A DNA stretch of 28,504 bases, taken from Chromera velia. Lineage: Eukaryota > Sar > Chromeraceae. Shown one piece after another: positions 1 to 8,189 of the stretch. The notes beneath the pieces are model-generated. The model was given only the letters and a program-made list of their open reading frames with translations. It had not been told where the DNA came from and ran no database searches. Positions within the stretch are counted from its first letter, which is position 1. Every line of letters begins with the position of its first letter. The stretch lies in contig JAHBMJ010001076.1 of the NCBI GenBank assembly GCA_018398765.1, positions 1 to 28,504 of the forward strand, in the 5' to 3' direction. The position numbers and the translations under genes are program-made.

Positions 1-696
1 CCCCCGCCTCTTGTCCAGCCCCCCTCCCCTCATCAACTTCACCCACTCCTCTTTGCCTACCGCGATAGTGCATCGAGCCCCCTAGCTCATACAATGCCCT
101 TGCGCAAGCAAGCAGCTCAATTCCTCTAAATCCCTCCTCCACAGGCGGAAAAGGGGGGCGCTCCTGCAACTTTCTGTATTACACCCCTTTCTCCTGCCTC
201 CCCGCTTTTCTTTTCCCTTCCTGGCACGCTGTGACTGGAGGTCTGATGACGGTCAGAGAAGAATGGACAGAGTTATTCTATTTAAATCAAACGAGCGAGA
301 TTTCTTTAAATTTTCAACATCGATTGGGCAGGGGGAGAGGGAGGAACAAACAGAAGCCGCTCAGGCGTGTCTGTCAGCACAAGGGAGTTGATCGCATCAT
401 GTTGATACCAAACGCCAGGCTCTCCCCTCCGGCCCCTTCTTGTACAGATGCAGTGAACATACATGGGTCATCAAAGCAGCGTGCGGCCGCCGGCCACCTT
501 CAATATCTGGAGCAGCAAAGGACACACACCTTGACACAGGGCAAGGTGGCGATTCTACTAAGCAACCTTCTCTTGGTATGTCTTTTTTCAATGCAGAGAT
601 GAAACCAGTGTGGACTCCAGAATGAACGACACAGTTGCAAATCAGATCAAAAGTAGAGTACAATGTTGCTGCATTTATCAAATTCTAGTGACGTGC
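1..696. other. region upstream of the first recognised exon, no firm gene
   Basis: No exon can be fixed here. It should contain upstream exons or intron sequence of the plus-strand gene ending at 1711. One candidate exon lies after a splice-acceptor-like TGTACAG near 446 and runs to a GTATGT donor-like site at 576. Frames through it disagree and none recalls a known protein. The overlapping open frames look fortuitous. Confidence 0.3.
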
Positions 697-697
697 C

Positions 698-731
<34 letters not shown>

Positions 732-749
732 TGTATGTGTCTGTGTGTG

Positions 750-797
<48 letters not shown>

Positions 798-912
798 TGT
801 GTATATGTGTGTATATGTGTGCGTGTGTGTGTGTGTGTGTATGTGTGTGTGTATGTGTGTGTATGTGTATGTGTGTAAGTGTGTGTGTGTGTGTGTAAGT
901 GTGTGTGTTGCA
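697..912. repeat. (TG)n-rich compound microsatellite, intronic
   Basis: About 215 bases of TG repeats are interrupted by TA, TC and GC steps, with a CT run near 750-765. The tract ends in GTGTTGCAG, which reads as a plus-strand splice acceptor, so it is probably the 3' part of an intron and may act as its pyrimidine-rich tract. The Cys-Val open frames through it are repeat translation and not protein. Confidence 0.9.
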
Positions 913-913
913 G

Positions 914-1711
914 ACGCATACGACTATCCAGTGGTTGGGGTTTCAGAACAATCTGACGTGCCTCCTCCCGTTGGCTCAACAGAACTGGGCTGACAAGTTG
1001 GTGAAGGTGCATGAGAAGCAGATTGTCGCCTACGAGACGGATCCACGGGTGAGATACCCCGCTTTTGACCGATTCGCCACCGGAGACATGCTGTATGACT
1101 GGGACATTTTGGATGTGAACCACGACAGATTGCAGCATGCCCCTGACCCCGAGCGTCGAAAGGCTGCGACCACATTCCCTGTCGGTGTGGAGCAGTTCCA
1201 GAAAGGCAAGGGAAAAGGCAACGGTGGGGCTGCTGACAGTGCTCGAGGGGGGGCCGCTCCTGCAGGGCCCGGCGGGAGGACCAATTTGAAACCAAAGGAG
1301 GCGGCCGCAGACGCAAATGCTGAGAAGGCTGAGGGGAAACTTCCCCCTCCTGAGAAAGTCATCACTCCGGGTGAGGAAGGCTACCGACCTCTCTTAGACT
1401 ATATTCACCTCCAACACAAGAGGCTTGTTGTCGGCCCTGGCGCGGCACAGAGGGTAGCCGAACTTACCAACTCTGGATGCTTAGCTGCCCAGAAACAGGA
1501 CGGTTCCAACACCAACAGCAATAGCAAACGTGTGCACGGTTCTCCGTCTCACCCCGTTGTCATCTCTCTGCAACCGAATAGAAGCCCAGGAGCACCCACT
1601 CCTGGAAAGCCGAAAAGCCAGAGAAAAAGCTCTCAGCAGCTCCCACCACCGATCGATTCGATTCACATTGAAGAAAGTGATCATGAAGAAGAGGAAAAGG
1701 AAGTGCCATAA
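914..1711 (+). CDS. 3'-terminal exon of an unrecognised gene
   Basis: After the TTGCAG acceptor a frame stays open for 265 codons and ends with TAA at 1709-1711. The first ~90 residues have mixed composition with Trp and Tyr, including QNWADKLVKVHEKQ and YDWDILDVNHDRL, and look like a folded domain. Residues ~97-125 are Gly/Ala/Lys-rich. A short ordered patch (YRPLLDYIHLQHKRL) follows near residue 155. The rest is Ser/Pro/Lys-rich and ends in an acidic EESDHEEEEKE stretch. I do not recognise the family. An alternative acceptor is CTCAACAG at about 985, in the same frame. Upstream exons are unresolved. The exon is supported by its length, codon-like composition and splice acceptor, and the function is unknown. 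Confidence 0.6.
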   Translation, partial: THTTIQWLGFQNNLTCLLPLAQQNWADKLVKVHEKQIVAYETDPRVRYPAFDRFATGDMLYDWDILDVNHDRLQHAPDPERRKAATTFPVGVEQFQKGKGKGNGGAADSARGGAAPAGPGGRTNLKPKEAAADANAEKAEGKLPPPEKVITPGEEGYRPLLDYIHLQHKRLVVGPGAAQRVAELTNSGCLAAQKQDGSNTNSNSKRVHGSPSHPVVISLQPNRSPGAPTPGKPKSQRKSSQQLPPPIDSIHIEESDHEEEEKEVP

Positions 1712-1801
1712 AGCTGAGTGATTGTCACCTCAATTTTTGTACGTGCTCTAACTTTATCGTATCAACAAAAAGTTATATGCAATTTCAAATCTATCAATTT
1801 T

Positions 1802-1965
1802 ACGTTCTTAATCTCTATTAGTACTAGAGTGAGTCTCAATGACTAGTGTATATACACTGCCACACAGGCATATTTTTTTTACGGGTTCTTAATCTCTATT
1901 AGTACTAGAGTGAGTCTCAGTGACTAGTGTATATACACTGCCATACAGGCATATTTTTTTTACGG
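1802..1965. repeat. tandem duplication, two copies of an 81-bp unit
   Basis: A unit starting TTCTTAATCTCTATTAGTAC at 1805 recurs at 1886. Both copies run through GTATATACACTGCC and a TATTTTTTTTACGG end. I see only two substitutions between copies (CAATGA/CAGTGA and GCCACA/GCCATA), so the duplication is young compared with the surrounding AT-rich sequence. Confidence 0.9.
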
Positions 1966-2144
1966 AACTGATAAGTTATAATTTTATATATTTTTTTTTT
2001 AATTTTTAAAACACACATCAGAAATGTTCTGATAACTATTGTCATAAGAAAAATGATCAGAATGACAATAAGTCAGTGACTCAGTGAGGAACCCTAAGAG
2101 GTTAACCTCAAATCTTAATTCAAATATCAAATATTTGAGGTTGA

Positions 2145-2182
2145 AGCTCAAATCAAATCAAATCAAATATAATCAAATCAAA
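2145..2182. repeat. (CAAAT)n-type microsatellite
   Basis: A short run of CAAAT and TCAAA units with one TAATC interruption lies within AT-rich intergenic DNA. Confidence 0.75.
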
Positions 2183-2570
2183 CATTGTCACTATTAGATT
2201 CATCATCATCATCATCGTACGCTATCGCCATCGGCCTATAATAGGCGTCTAGTAGCGTTCAGCTTATTATAGAACAACAATTTAAGGGCATTAAACTTCT
2301 GTGGCTGGCAATTTGGAAGCCAATAAAACTTTACATAAAAACATCTGAAAAAATGATCAAGATAAAAAGACTAGCGAAAAATTTTTTTTATATATAGATT
2401 CGGCATTTGGCATTGCGGCGAGAGGCCAATTCCTCTTGATATAAATCCGAATCCTAATTCTAATCCTATTGAAGACTCGAAATTTGGGGACAAGAAAAAA
2501 AAGGTTTTAAGATGTTGTTTCAAAATTAGAATTGAAAATAATGTTATCGGTACGCTTAATGATTCCTTTG

Positions 2571-3099
2571 GGCCCCGCACTAAAAAAAAAAATAAAAATA
2601 TTAAAACTTTTTCAGCTTTAACTTTAACTTTTTTTTTTAATTTATTTATGCTATAATATGAAATCTTAAATTGAAATCCTCGTTGAAATCTCTATCAAAG
2701 TTGATGCTAGAGTTGATGTGACGATCGAACAGATCTAAGAACAGAACCGATCAGAGCGGATGCCTAGGTAGATGCCTGTAAGTGGTCCTAAGACGGATCG
2801 ATGCAGATGTAGCAGCAGTGATGCATCTTTACAAGCATGTAAAATAAGTATTCATGCGATAGTTGCAAAGATGTACCAACATGCGATAGTTGAAGGACTC
2901 CGACAATAGAAAGCAGAAAGGATCGAGAGAAAGAGACAGACAGAGACTTAGAAAGAGACTCTATCTATCATCATCTTTTTTTTTTCATCTTAGCATGCTT
3001 TACTTCTGTCTAGACTTTTTTTTTCTAAGTCGTCAGAAATAAAAAAAAAACACTAAAACGAAATCGGGACTTTAATTTTTTTTTTAATAGTGCGGGGCC
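2571..3099. mobile_element. MITE-like element with 12-bp inverted ends
   Basis: GGCCCCGCACTA at 2571-2582 has an exact inverted copy, TAGTGCGGGGCC, at 3088-3099, followed inward on both sides by A-rich or T-rich tracts. GATTCCT lies just outside both ends in the same orientation (2561-2567 and 3104-3110), although 3-4 bases away from the inverted ends. The ~530-bp interior has no long open frame. This matches a small non-autonomous DNA transposon. The offset of the direct repeats weakens the target-site-duplication reading. Confidence 0.5.
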
Positions 3100-3255
3100 T
3101 AGCGATTCCTCTATAGCTATACCGTGATAACCCTGCAGTTTTGAGTAATTTAGACTTCTACTAGCCCTAAGTAGTACTAGCCTCTACAAAAACCTAGCAG
3201 GGTCAAGGTGTGGCCCTAACTTTTTTAAAAAAATCAATCAGATGAAGACTTCTAG

Positions 3256-4115
3256 GGGAGTTTATGAATAAGCCTACACAGCTAGTGCAACTGATTGTTT
3301 CCGCGCTCTTGAGAATTTGTATGCGCAACATGCAATACATCCTGCAATCTTGGGCTGCCGCAACAGTTGCCAGTGGGCAGAGACAAAGAAATTCAGACAA
3401 TGTGAATAAGGTTCAACCTTTTGCTCTCTCCCTCTATTTGGCCCAGAAGCTCATATGTGAGCAACTAAACCCCACCAAGGAGGTGAAGTTGGCGGAATAC
3501 AAGGAGATCGCAGCAGAGGCAAATGATGCTGCAAGAAGAAACATGCTGGACATTGGGCTGGAAATGTATGGACAACTGATGGGGCCTGAGCTGCGTCAGA
3601 AAACAAAGAACCAGAGGCGATGGTGGTTCAAGCTGCTTGAGAAATCTCAGGTAAACGGACGAGCGACGCTCCCCAGAGCACACTGGGTTACCAAAACGCG
3701 CCTTCTCTTCTTTTTTTTTGCATGTATTTGCCTATGACTGCTCGTTCGCTTTCTTGCTTCTGCTTGTCTTGCTTTCTACTTGCCTGCCACTTGCACGTAG
3801 GTAAACGGACGGATGACCCTCAACCAGCTGCTTGCAGTAACTCCCCAAAGGGAGCAGGAGCTGGTGAAGATCTTGTTCCCCAAGATGTCCACAAATCCCC
3901 AGTGGGTAAGACAGAGCGCAGCTGACAGTCAGTCAACTGCTGCAAAACTGTTTCCCAGAGCACACTTGGTTACCAAAGTGCACCTTCTCTTCTTTCTTTT
4001 TGCGTATGTCCACCTGAGACTGCTCGTTCGCTTCCCGGCTTCTGCTTGTTGTCTTCCTTTCTACTTGCATGGCTGCCACTTGCAAGCCGTCTCCTGTTAG
4101 AACGTCAACGTATGA
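3256..4115 (+). CDS. three-exon gene fragment with two homologous introns
   Basis: Exon 1 is open from 3246, with a possible acceptor CTAG before 3256 and a first ATG at 3264, and ends at CTCAG/GTAAAC (3650). Exon 2 is 3801-3905. Exon 3 starts at 4101 and stops at TGA 4113-4115. Both joins are phase 0, so the frame is kept. Counted from the ATG, the protein has about 168 residues. It is largely helical-looking, for example YLAQKLICEQLNPTKEVKLA and LLEKSQ joined to VNGRMTLNQLL. I do not recognise the family. It may be the 3' part of a longer gene. The very short last exon is the weakest part of the model. Introns 3651-3800 and 3906-4100 are copies of one another and are described separately. 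Confidence 0.5.
3651..3800 (+). mobile_element. introner-like intron, copy 1 (150 bp)
   Basis: A GT-AG intron lies in phase 0. Its start GTAAACGGACG is repeated exactly at the start of the next exon, so AGGTAAACGGACG occurs at 3649-3661 and 3799-3811. The core from 3672 to 3796 closely matches the following intron. The duplicated AGGT supplies the donor GT on the left and the acceptor AG on the right, which is the arrangement expected of introner insertion. Confidence 0.6.
3906..4100 (+). mobile_element. introner-like intron, copy 2 (195 bp)
   Basis: A GT-AG intron (GTAAGA...TGTTAG) in phase 0. Its core 3953-4085 aligns along its length with 3672-3796 of the previous intron. Shared blocks include CCCAGAGCACACT, CCTTCTCTTCTTT, GACTGCTCGTTCGCTT, GGCTTCTGCTTG (copy 1: TGCTTCTGCTTG), CTTTCTACTTGC and CTGCCACTTGCA. 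It lacks an obvious direct repeat at its ends and has extra sequence on both sides of the core, so it looks older or rearranged. Confidence 0.55.
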
Positions 4116-4671
4116 GCACTATGAACACACTGCATCACTGAATGTGAGTATGTAGGGTCACGTCCTCCCACTGAGACGTCAAGATTCTAAAGGGCAAAGA
4201 GATCAAAGCGCGGTGCACCCGGTGAGTCAAGGGGCTAGCTGAAACCTTCCAGAGTCACTCAAGCTCTCTGCAGATCTCACCTCTGTTGAAGAACAGAGGA
4301 GAGGTGGTGTGCTAAGAGGCCACCAAATCATCTCCGAGCACCTCTTTTCCTCTTTCCCTCTTCACACTACTCTTCATCAAACAAGACGACACATTTTACT
4401 GAAAAGCTGTTCATCGATTAATATACTGCTTGTGCTGTGTGGGCTAGTCAGGGAGGCTTTAAGCACCCTAGTGCTTTATTTGAAAGCTATACGTCAGAAC
4501 ATTGAGGTAGGAGGCAAGTCTAAAAACATTAATCCTAACTCTATTCCTATATTATTTACTAACTATCAAGTCCTACTAATGGGGCTATATGGGTTATAAG
4601 CAAGCTGTATGATCTATAAAATTATAAATATAATTCAAAAGGTTACAGTCAAACATTTTTTTGTTGAAAAT
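4116..4671. other. non-coding stretch after the two-intron gene
   Basis: Moderately AT-rich sequence. A 96-codon open frame at 4309-4599 shows no recognisable protein and ends in low-information AT-rich DNA. I see no further feature. Confidence 0.4.
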
Positions 4672-4740
4672 GCCTCGATAGCATAGTGGTATGATGCTCG
4701 ATTCACAACCGAAAGGTCGTGGGTTCGATTTTGAGAACCA
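4672..4740 (+). pseudogene. degenerate tRNA-like sequence, Val(CAC)-like
   Basis: The stretch has a good A box (TAGCATAGTGGT), an anticodon-loop-like TTCACAA that would give anticodon CAC, a B box (GGTTCGATT) lacking the usual final C, and ACCA at the end. The anticodon stem, T stem and acceptor stem contain mismatches, so it is unlikely to be a working tRNA. It fits the RNA polymerase III promoter head of a tRNA-derived SINE. Confidence 0.5.
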
Positions 4741-4845
4741 TCACTTTCTACCGAAGTCTAAGTAGCATCAGTCTGCCGTAGACTACGATGGTACTTCCGC
4801 CCTTCAGGGTGGTAGGGGTGAAGTAGCACTAGGTGGCATGAAATG
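4741..4845 (+). mobile_element. possible SINE body downstream of the tRNA-like head
   Basis: The segment follows the tRNA-like head directly. Its part at about 4789-4853 (GGTACTTCCGCCC to GGACGAAAGG) aligns without gaps to 16665-16729 in this window, with differences that are mostly transitions. Two diverged copies of a non-coding sequence next to a tRNA-like head suggest a SINE family. No poly-A or clear target duplication is seen. Confidence 0.4.
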
Positions 4846-4849
4846 GACG

Positions 4850-5305
4850 AAAGGTCAAGAGAGACAAGACGACTGAATCGGACAGATACGACAGGACAAC
4901 AGATGAGACAGGACGACTGAATTAGACTGATGCGACAGGACGACAGAGGAAACAAGACGACTGAATCAGACAGATGAGAAAGGACGACAGATGAGACAGG
5001 ACGACTGAATCGGACAGATGCAACAGGACGACAGATGAGACAGGACGACTGAATCGGACAGATGAGGCAGGACGACTGAATCGGACAGATGCGACAGGAC
5101 GACTGAGTCGGATAGATGAGACAGGACGACAGATCAAACAGGACGACTGAATCGGACAGATGAGACAAGACGACTAAATCAGACAGATATAACAGGATGG
5201 CAGACAGATGCGACAGGACGGCAGATGAGACAAGACGACTGAATCGGACCAGTGAGACAGGACGGCAGATACGATAGGACGGCAGATGCGACAGGACGGC
5301 ATTGA
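4850..5305. repeat. minisatellite built from 27-bp and 17-bp units
   Basis: Unit A, 27 bp, begins GACAGGACGACTGAATCGG and ends ACAGATGA. Unit B is GACAGGACGACAGATGA (17 bp), which is A without an internal 10-bp block. A and B alternate over about 20 units, with late units drifting to GACAGGACGGCAGATGC. Open frames on the minus strand are repeat translation only. Confidence 0.9.
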
Positions 5306-5523
5306 CACAAAAAGAGGCTAGTCACTTTCTATATATATAGGCAGAAGGCAAAGGGAGGGGGAGAGAATTGAATGTAAACAAAACGATGAACCTGACGCAA
5401 AGCAAACATGGGTAAAAAAAGTTAGTCGATTACGCGCCTACAAGTACCTGCATGACCAACGCAGCACAACGTAACACGCAAAGTTACTAAACCTAAAACG
5501 AAAGCTGCTACCCCGTCGTTACG

Positions 5524-5826
5524 ATGGCGCTCAACAGGACTCTTCGACTGCGTTTCGAGAACAAACAGCTCCAGAACTTGTATGAAGTACTTGAGGACGC
5601 CCATTCCCAGCTCCCCCAGCTGATCCTGCAAATGACGGGTTTCAATCCTACCATCGAGAACGGAATTCTAAGGATGATTCAGTTTAATGTGCAGCCTACT
5701 GAGGTACCTGGGGTTGACGGAGATGCAGAGGAGGGGAGCGACTCACAGGACTCAAGCAACACAAGTGAGGACGACGACTCGGACTACTCAGACAAGGAAA
5801 GTGGAGACGATGACGACTCGGACTGA
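5524..5826 (+). CDS. small acidic protein, 100 residues, unrecognised
   Basis: The ATG at 5524 is the first after an in-frame TAA at 5494-5496 and has G at +4. The frame ends with TGA at 5824-5826. Residues 1-60 are mixed and probably helical (RFENKQLQNLYEVLEDAHSQ, LPQLILQMTGF). From about residue 65 the chain is dominated by Asp, Glu and Ser, ending SGDDDDSD, a typical disordered and probably phosphorylated tail. No family is recognised. It could be complete and intronless, or the final exon of a longer gene with upstream exons beyond the preceding minisatellite. The composition change at residue 60 and the clean stop support real coding. Confidence 0.55.
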   Translation: MALNRTLRLRFENKQLQNLYEVLEDAHSQLPQLILQMTGFNPTIENGILRMIQFNVQPTEVPGVDGDAEEGSDSQDSSNTSEDDDSDYSDKESGDDDDSD

Positions 5827-5890
5827 GGAGGAGTGAGTATCGTGCAATGCAAAAAGCGGATGCGGGTACACGTGTACTCAATAACCCTCT

Positions 5891-6196
5891 GCATGCTAAG
5901 TGCCTTTGCGGAGGAACAAAACGGGGGCATGCCTGCCTCGATTGAACGAACAACCAACCTTCGTGGCGGCTGTATCTTGCATGCACATGTCGTGGGACGA
6001 ATTCGGTGCAAGGGCTTCTTCAATCCTCACGGTGCAGCAAAGCTGCCCTCTGAAGCAACAATCTACCTGCATGCACAAATATACGCACGATGCATGGCAT
6101 GTGAATTAAACTTTTCAAGTACACATCCTTATATAAAGCTAGATCTGTCTTAAGCTGATGCATGTATATTTATGTTACGTAAACAATGCCGCATGC
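5891..6196. promoter_or_regulatory. cluster of GCATGC / TGCATG palindromes
   Basis: GCATGC occurs at 5891, 5927, 5979, 6069 and 6191, and TGCATG at 6091 and 6159, all within about 300 bases directly after the acidic-protein gene. A given 6-mer is expected less than once in such a length. GCATGC-type palindromes are known targets of some AP2-family factors in apicomplexans; use here is inference. The motif also occurs singly elsewhere in the window. Confidence 0.35.
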
Positions 6197-6235
6197 ACGT
6201 ATGTATTCTCCACAGCTACGCAGACATGCTGGCAG

Positions 6236-6420
6236 ACAGAGGGGGGGGGTCTAGCAGACAGAGGGGAGGGGTCTGGCAGACAGAGTGGGGGGGTCTGATC
6301 AACAGAGTCGAGGGGTCTGGCAGACAGAGTGCACAGAAACTGCTGGTAGATAGAGTTGGATGACGGACAGAGTGCACAAAAAGCTGGGAGACACGCTAGC
6401 AGACAGAGTGGAAGGGCCTA
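6236..6420 (+). repeat. GGTCTG-family minisatellite, short array
   Basis: About six units of the form GGTCTGGCAGACAGAGTGG, some with runs of seven to nine G. The core matches the larger arrays at 17.1 and 23.2 kb. Confidence 0.85.
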
Positions 6421-6828
6421 TACTAACAGTCTCAATGAAATCACTTTCACTCGCGTTCACTGACTTTGAGGATTGTGCGTCCATTGATGTTTCGCCCCAG
6501 TCCCTCATTATTCGTCCGTCTTGCCAGCAACTCTTGACGACCGGGTACAAGCAGCCATACGACTGCAGAAGTGCACCTGCACAGAAGATCACACACACGT
6601 ATACTGTTTAACATATCAAGTAGACACACAGAGATGGCAACGACATACGGTAACCAAACAGAGGTAGAGATGACAACTTAAAATGATAGGAGAAGGAAGC
6701 AAATCCAATCAGAGAGTTTTCCTTTGATTTCACGACTGTCAGCCCCATGTTTCCTTTCTCTTGTACCTTTCTCTCAGCTTCCCCCCTTTTGTTCGAAACA
6801 GAACCTGCAGCGAGCAAGCGACTAGCAC
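6421..6828. other. no supported gene
   Basis: Short open frames occur on both strands, but none has splice support or a recognisable product. The last 100 bases are pyrimidine-rich and could belong to the 5' region of the small gene that starts at 6829. Confidence 0.35.
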
Positions 6829-7143
6829 ATGAGGATCATTGGAAAGAGGCATCCAACAAAGAGGCAAGTGAGAGTGACTGACGAGTGCTTAGTCTTTCTA
6901 TGTGCCCTCCTCTCTCTTTGCGTACGTTTTGTTGCCTTCTTCAACGATTTGCAGTCACAAAATGATCAAAGTAGAGTGAAGGAGAAGGGCCATACGATTG
7001 GCAATCGCACACAGAGGCGTGCGAGACTGCTACAGGAAAGCTGCAAGGTTGACCGCCCCTGTGAGTCCCTCATATCCCCCCGCTGTGCTTTCCCTTTCCG
7101 CGTGTGGGTTGTCTTCTTCGCAGACGGAGACGCTTCCGTGTAG
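6829..7143 (+). CDS. possible three-exon gene for a 54-residue basic protein
   Basis: The ATG at 6829 follows an in-frame TAG. Proposed exons are 6829-6867, 6955-7060 and 7124-7143, with introns of 87 and 63 bp. Intron 1 is GTGAGA to GATTTGCAG and intron 2 is GTGAGT to CTTCTTCGCAG. Both have pyrimidine-rich 3' ends, and the three pieces join in frame to a TAG stop. The product is very basic (KRHPTKRQ, NRTQRRARLLQE) and I do not recognise it. An unspliced 104-codon frame covers the same region, but its middle and end would be the intron sequences. The evidence is splice-site quality only. Confidence 0.4.
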   Translation: MRIIGKRHPTKRQVRVTDECLVFLCALLSLCVRFVAFFNDLQSQNDQSRVKEKGHTIGNRTQRRARLLQESCKVDRPCESLISPRCAFPFRVWVVFFADGDASV

Positions 7144-7362
7144 GTGAAAGGACCGTGACATAGCACAACAAAAAGACACAGAAACGTGGGAGACACGACA
7201 AAGACTGCTGTAGGTGAAGCCAAGACAAGGAGACGGAACAACAAACCAGGGGGGAGCGTCAAAGACGCTTCCTGCTTATACCCAACAAGCAAGGGAAGAC
7301 GAACAGGAAGAAGAAGTTTCGTCAGCAAACTTTGACCAAGGTGCTTGTGATGACCTCCACTG
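7144..7362. other. no supported gene
   Basis: Mixed sequence after the possible small gene. No open frame with recognisable content and no repeat. Confidence 0.3.
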
Positions 7363-7567
7363 CTAAAAAAAACTGAACGATTGCCCCCTCTATGTAGACT
7401 GATGCCAGCCTGTTACCGCGGGGGTGCAATAGGCGGCACGTATTATGGGCTACTAAAAAAATCTGAACAATTGCGCCCTCTATGTACACCGATGCCAGCC
7501 TATTACCGCGGGCGCACAACAGGCGGCTAAAAAAATCTGAACGATTGCCCCTTTTAGACTGATGCCA
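7363..7567. repeat. tandem repeat, two full copies and one partial
   Basis: Units starting CTAAAAAAA and continuing CTGAACGATTGCCCC, CTGATGCCAGCCT and TTACCGCGGG begin at 7363, 7453 and 7527. The spacings are 90 and 74 bp. The third copy is cut off after GACTGATGCCATC. The first copy carries about 16 extra bases (ACGTATTATGGGC region). Confidence 0.85.
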
Positions 7568-7925
7568 TCACCCAGCGCGTACCGCACACGCGCGAAATTC
7601 TCGTTCCAGACCTACGGAGGCTGACCCGTTTGACCGCTTGTGATGCATTACGCTGGCACCTCCCCCCTGAAGAGGTGTTGTTCCCACTATCGCCGGCCTA
7701 GGAACCGCACGTAGGAAAGCGTACATTGATAAGAGCATCCTTCAGGGTTTGTGTCAAACATCCGATCATGCTGTGTGGTAGGCTTTGCTCCATTTGAGCC
7801 CAATGGGAACTGAGATCTTTCGCTTGCGTAGGTTGACGCTGGGTCTAGCCAAGCTTATGCACAGTCACGGATCACGGCCTTCTTCGATCTAATTCTCTCT
7901 GCCTCTCTCTCTTGAGCTCGCGTTC
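7568..7925. other. no supported gene
   Basis: Mixed-composition sequence without a convincing open frame or repeat. The last part merges into the dispersed repeat at 7929-8066. Confidence 0.3.
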
Positions 7926-7928
7926 GCT

Positions 7929-8066
7929 GTACCTCCCTGAACCTAAGATCCACTTGAATGGTGGGGCCGCATTTTTAGATAGGCTTGAAAGCCCGCGCTG
8001 CAGGCGTGGGCGGTATCTTAAAGGCCCGCGCCGCAGGCGCGGGCAGTATCTTGAAAGGCAGCATCC
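7929..8066 (+). repeat. dispersed repeat with two GC-rich hairpins
   Basis: CCTCCCTGAACCTAAG and CCACTTGAA are followed by two tandem ~33-bp units, each with a hairpin-forming core. The second core is perfect: GCCCGCGCC, loop GCA, GGCGCGGGC. The first differs by compensated or near-compensated changes (GCCCGCGCT...GGCGTGGGC). Each core is followed by GTATCTT. The same parts occur in reverse orientation at 12606-12690, so this is a dispersed element, possibly mobile. Confidence 0.7.
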
Positions 8067-8189
8067 CATATGGTCTCATGGGGAGATCAATTTATAGCAC
8101 GTACTCAGCAGTCCAACACAGTGAGGCAGAGAAGGCGAGAGAGACAGAGAGCAATTTTAGTGAACGGTCTGTCTTCACTGAGCAAGTAG

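Larger units (their letters stand above)
1712..2560. other. AT-rich 3' flank and intergenic region
   Basis: This follows the first gene's stop codon. It holds an 81-bp tandem duplication (1802-1965), poly-T runs, a (CAAAT)n stretch near 2145-2182 and an ATC run near 2200-2216. An inverted pair, CTCAAAT at about 2108 and ATTTGAG near 2134, could fold. No coding signal is seen. Confidence 0.6.

Noticed and set aside
576-596. 21-bp intron-like GTATGT...AATGCAG segment
   Set aside because: It is too short for ordinary splicing, and the adjoining frames do not support a gene.
610-1138. Open frames of Cys-Val or Thr-His repeats on both strands
   Set aside because: They are translations of the TG/CA microsatellite and carry no other coding signal.
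4309-4599. 96-codon plus-strand open frame
   Set aside because: It has no recognisable product, no splice support and an AT-rich second half. It is likely chance.
4758-5168. Minus-strand open frame of 136 codons
   Set aside because: It lies mostly in the 27/17-bp minisatellite and overlaps the SINE-like body.
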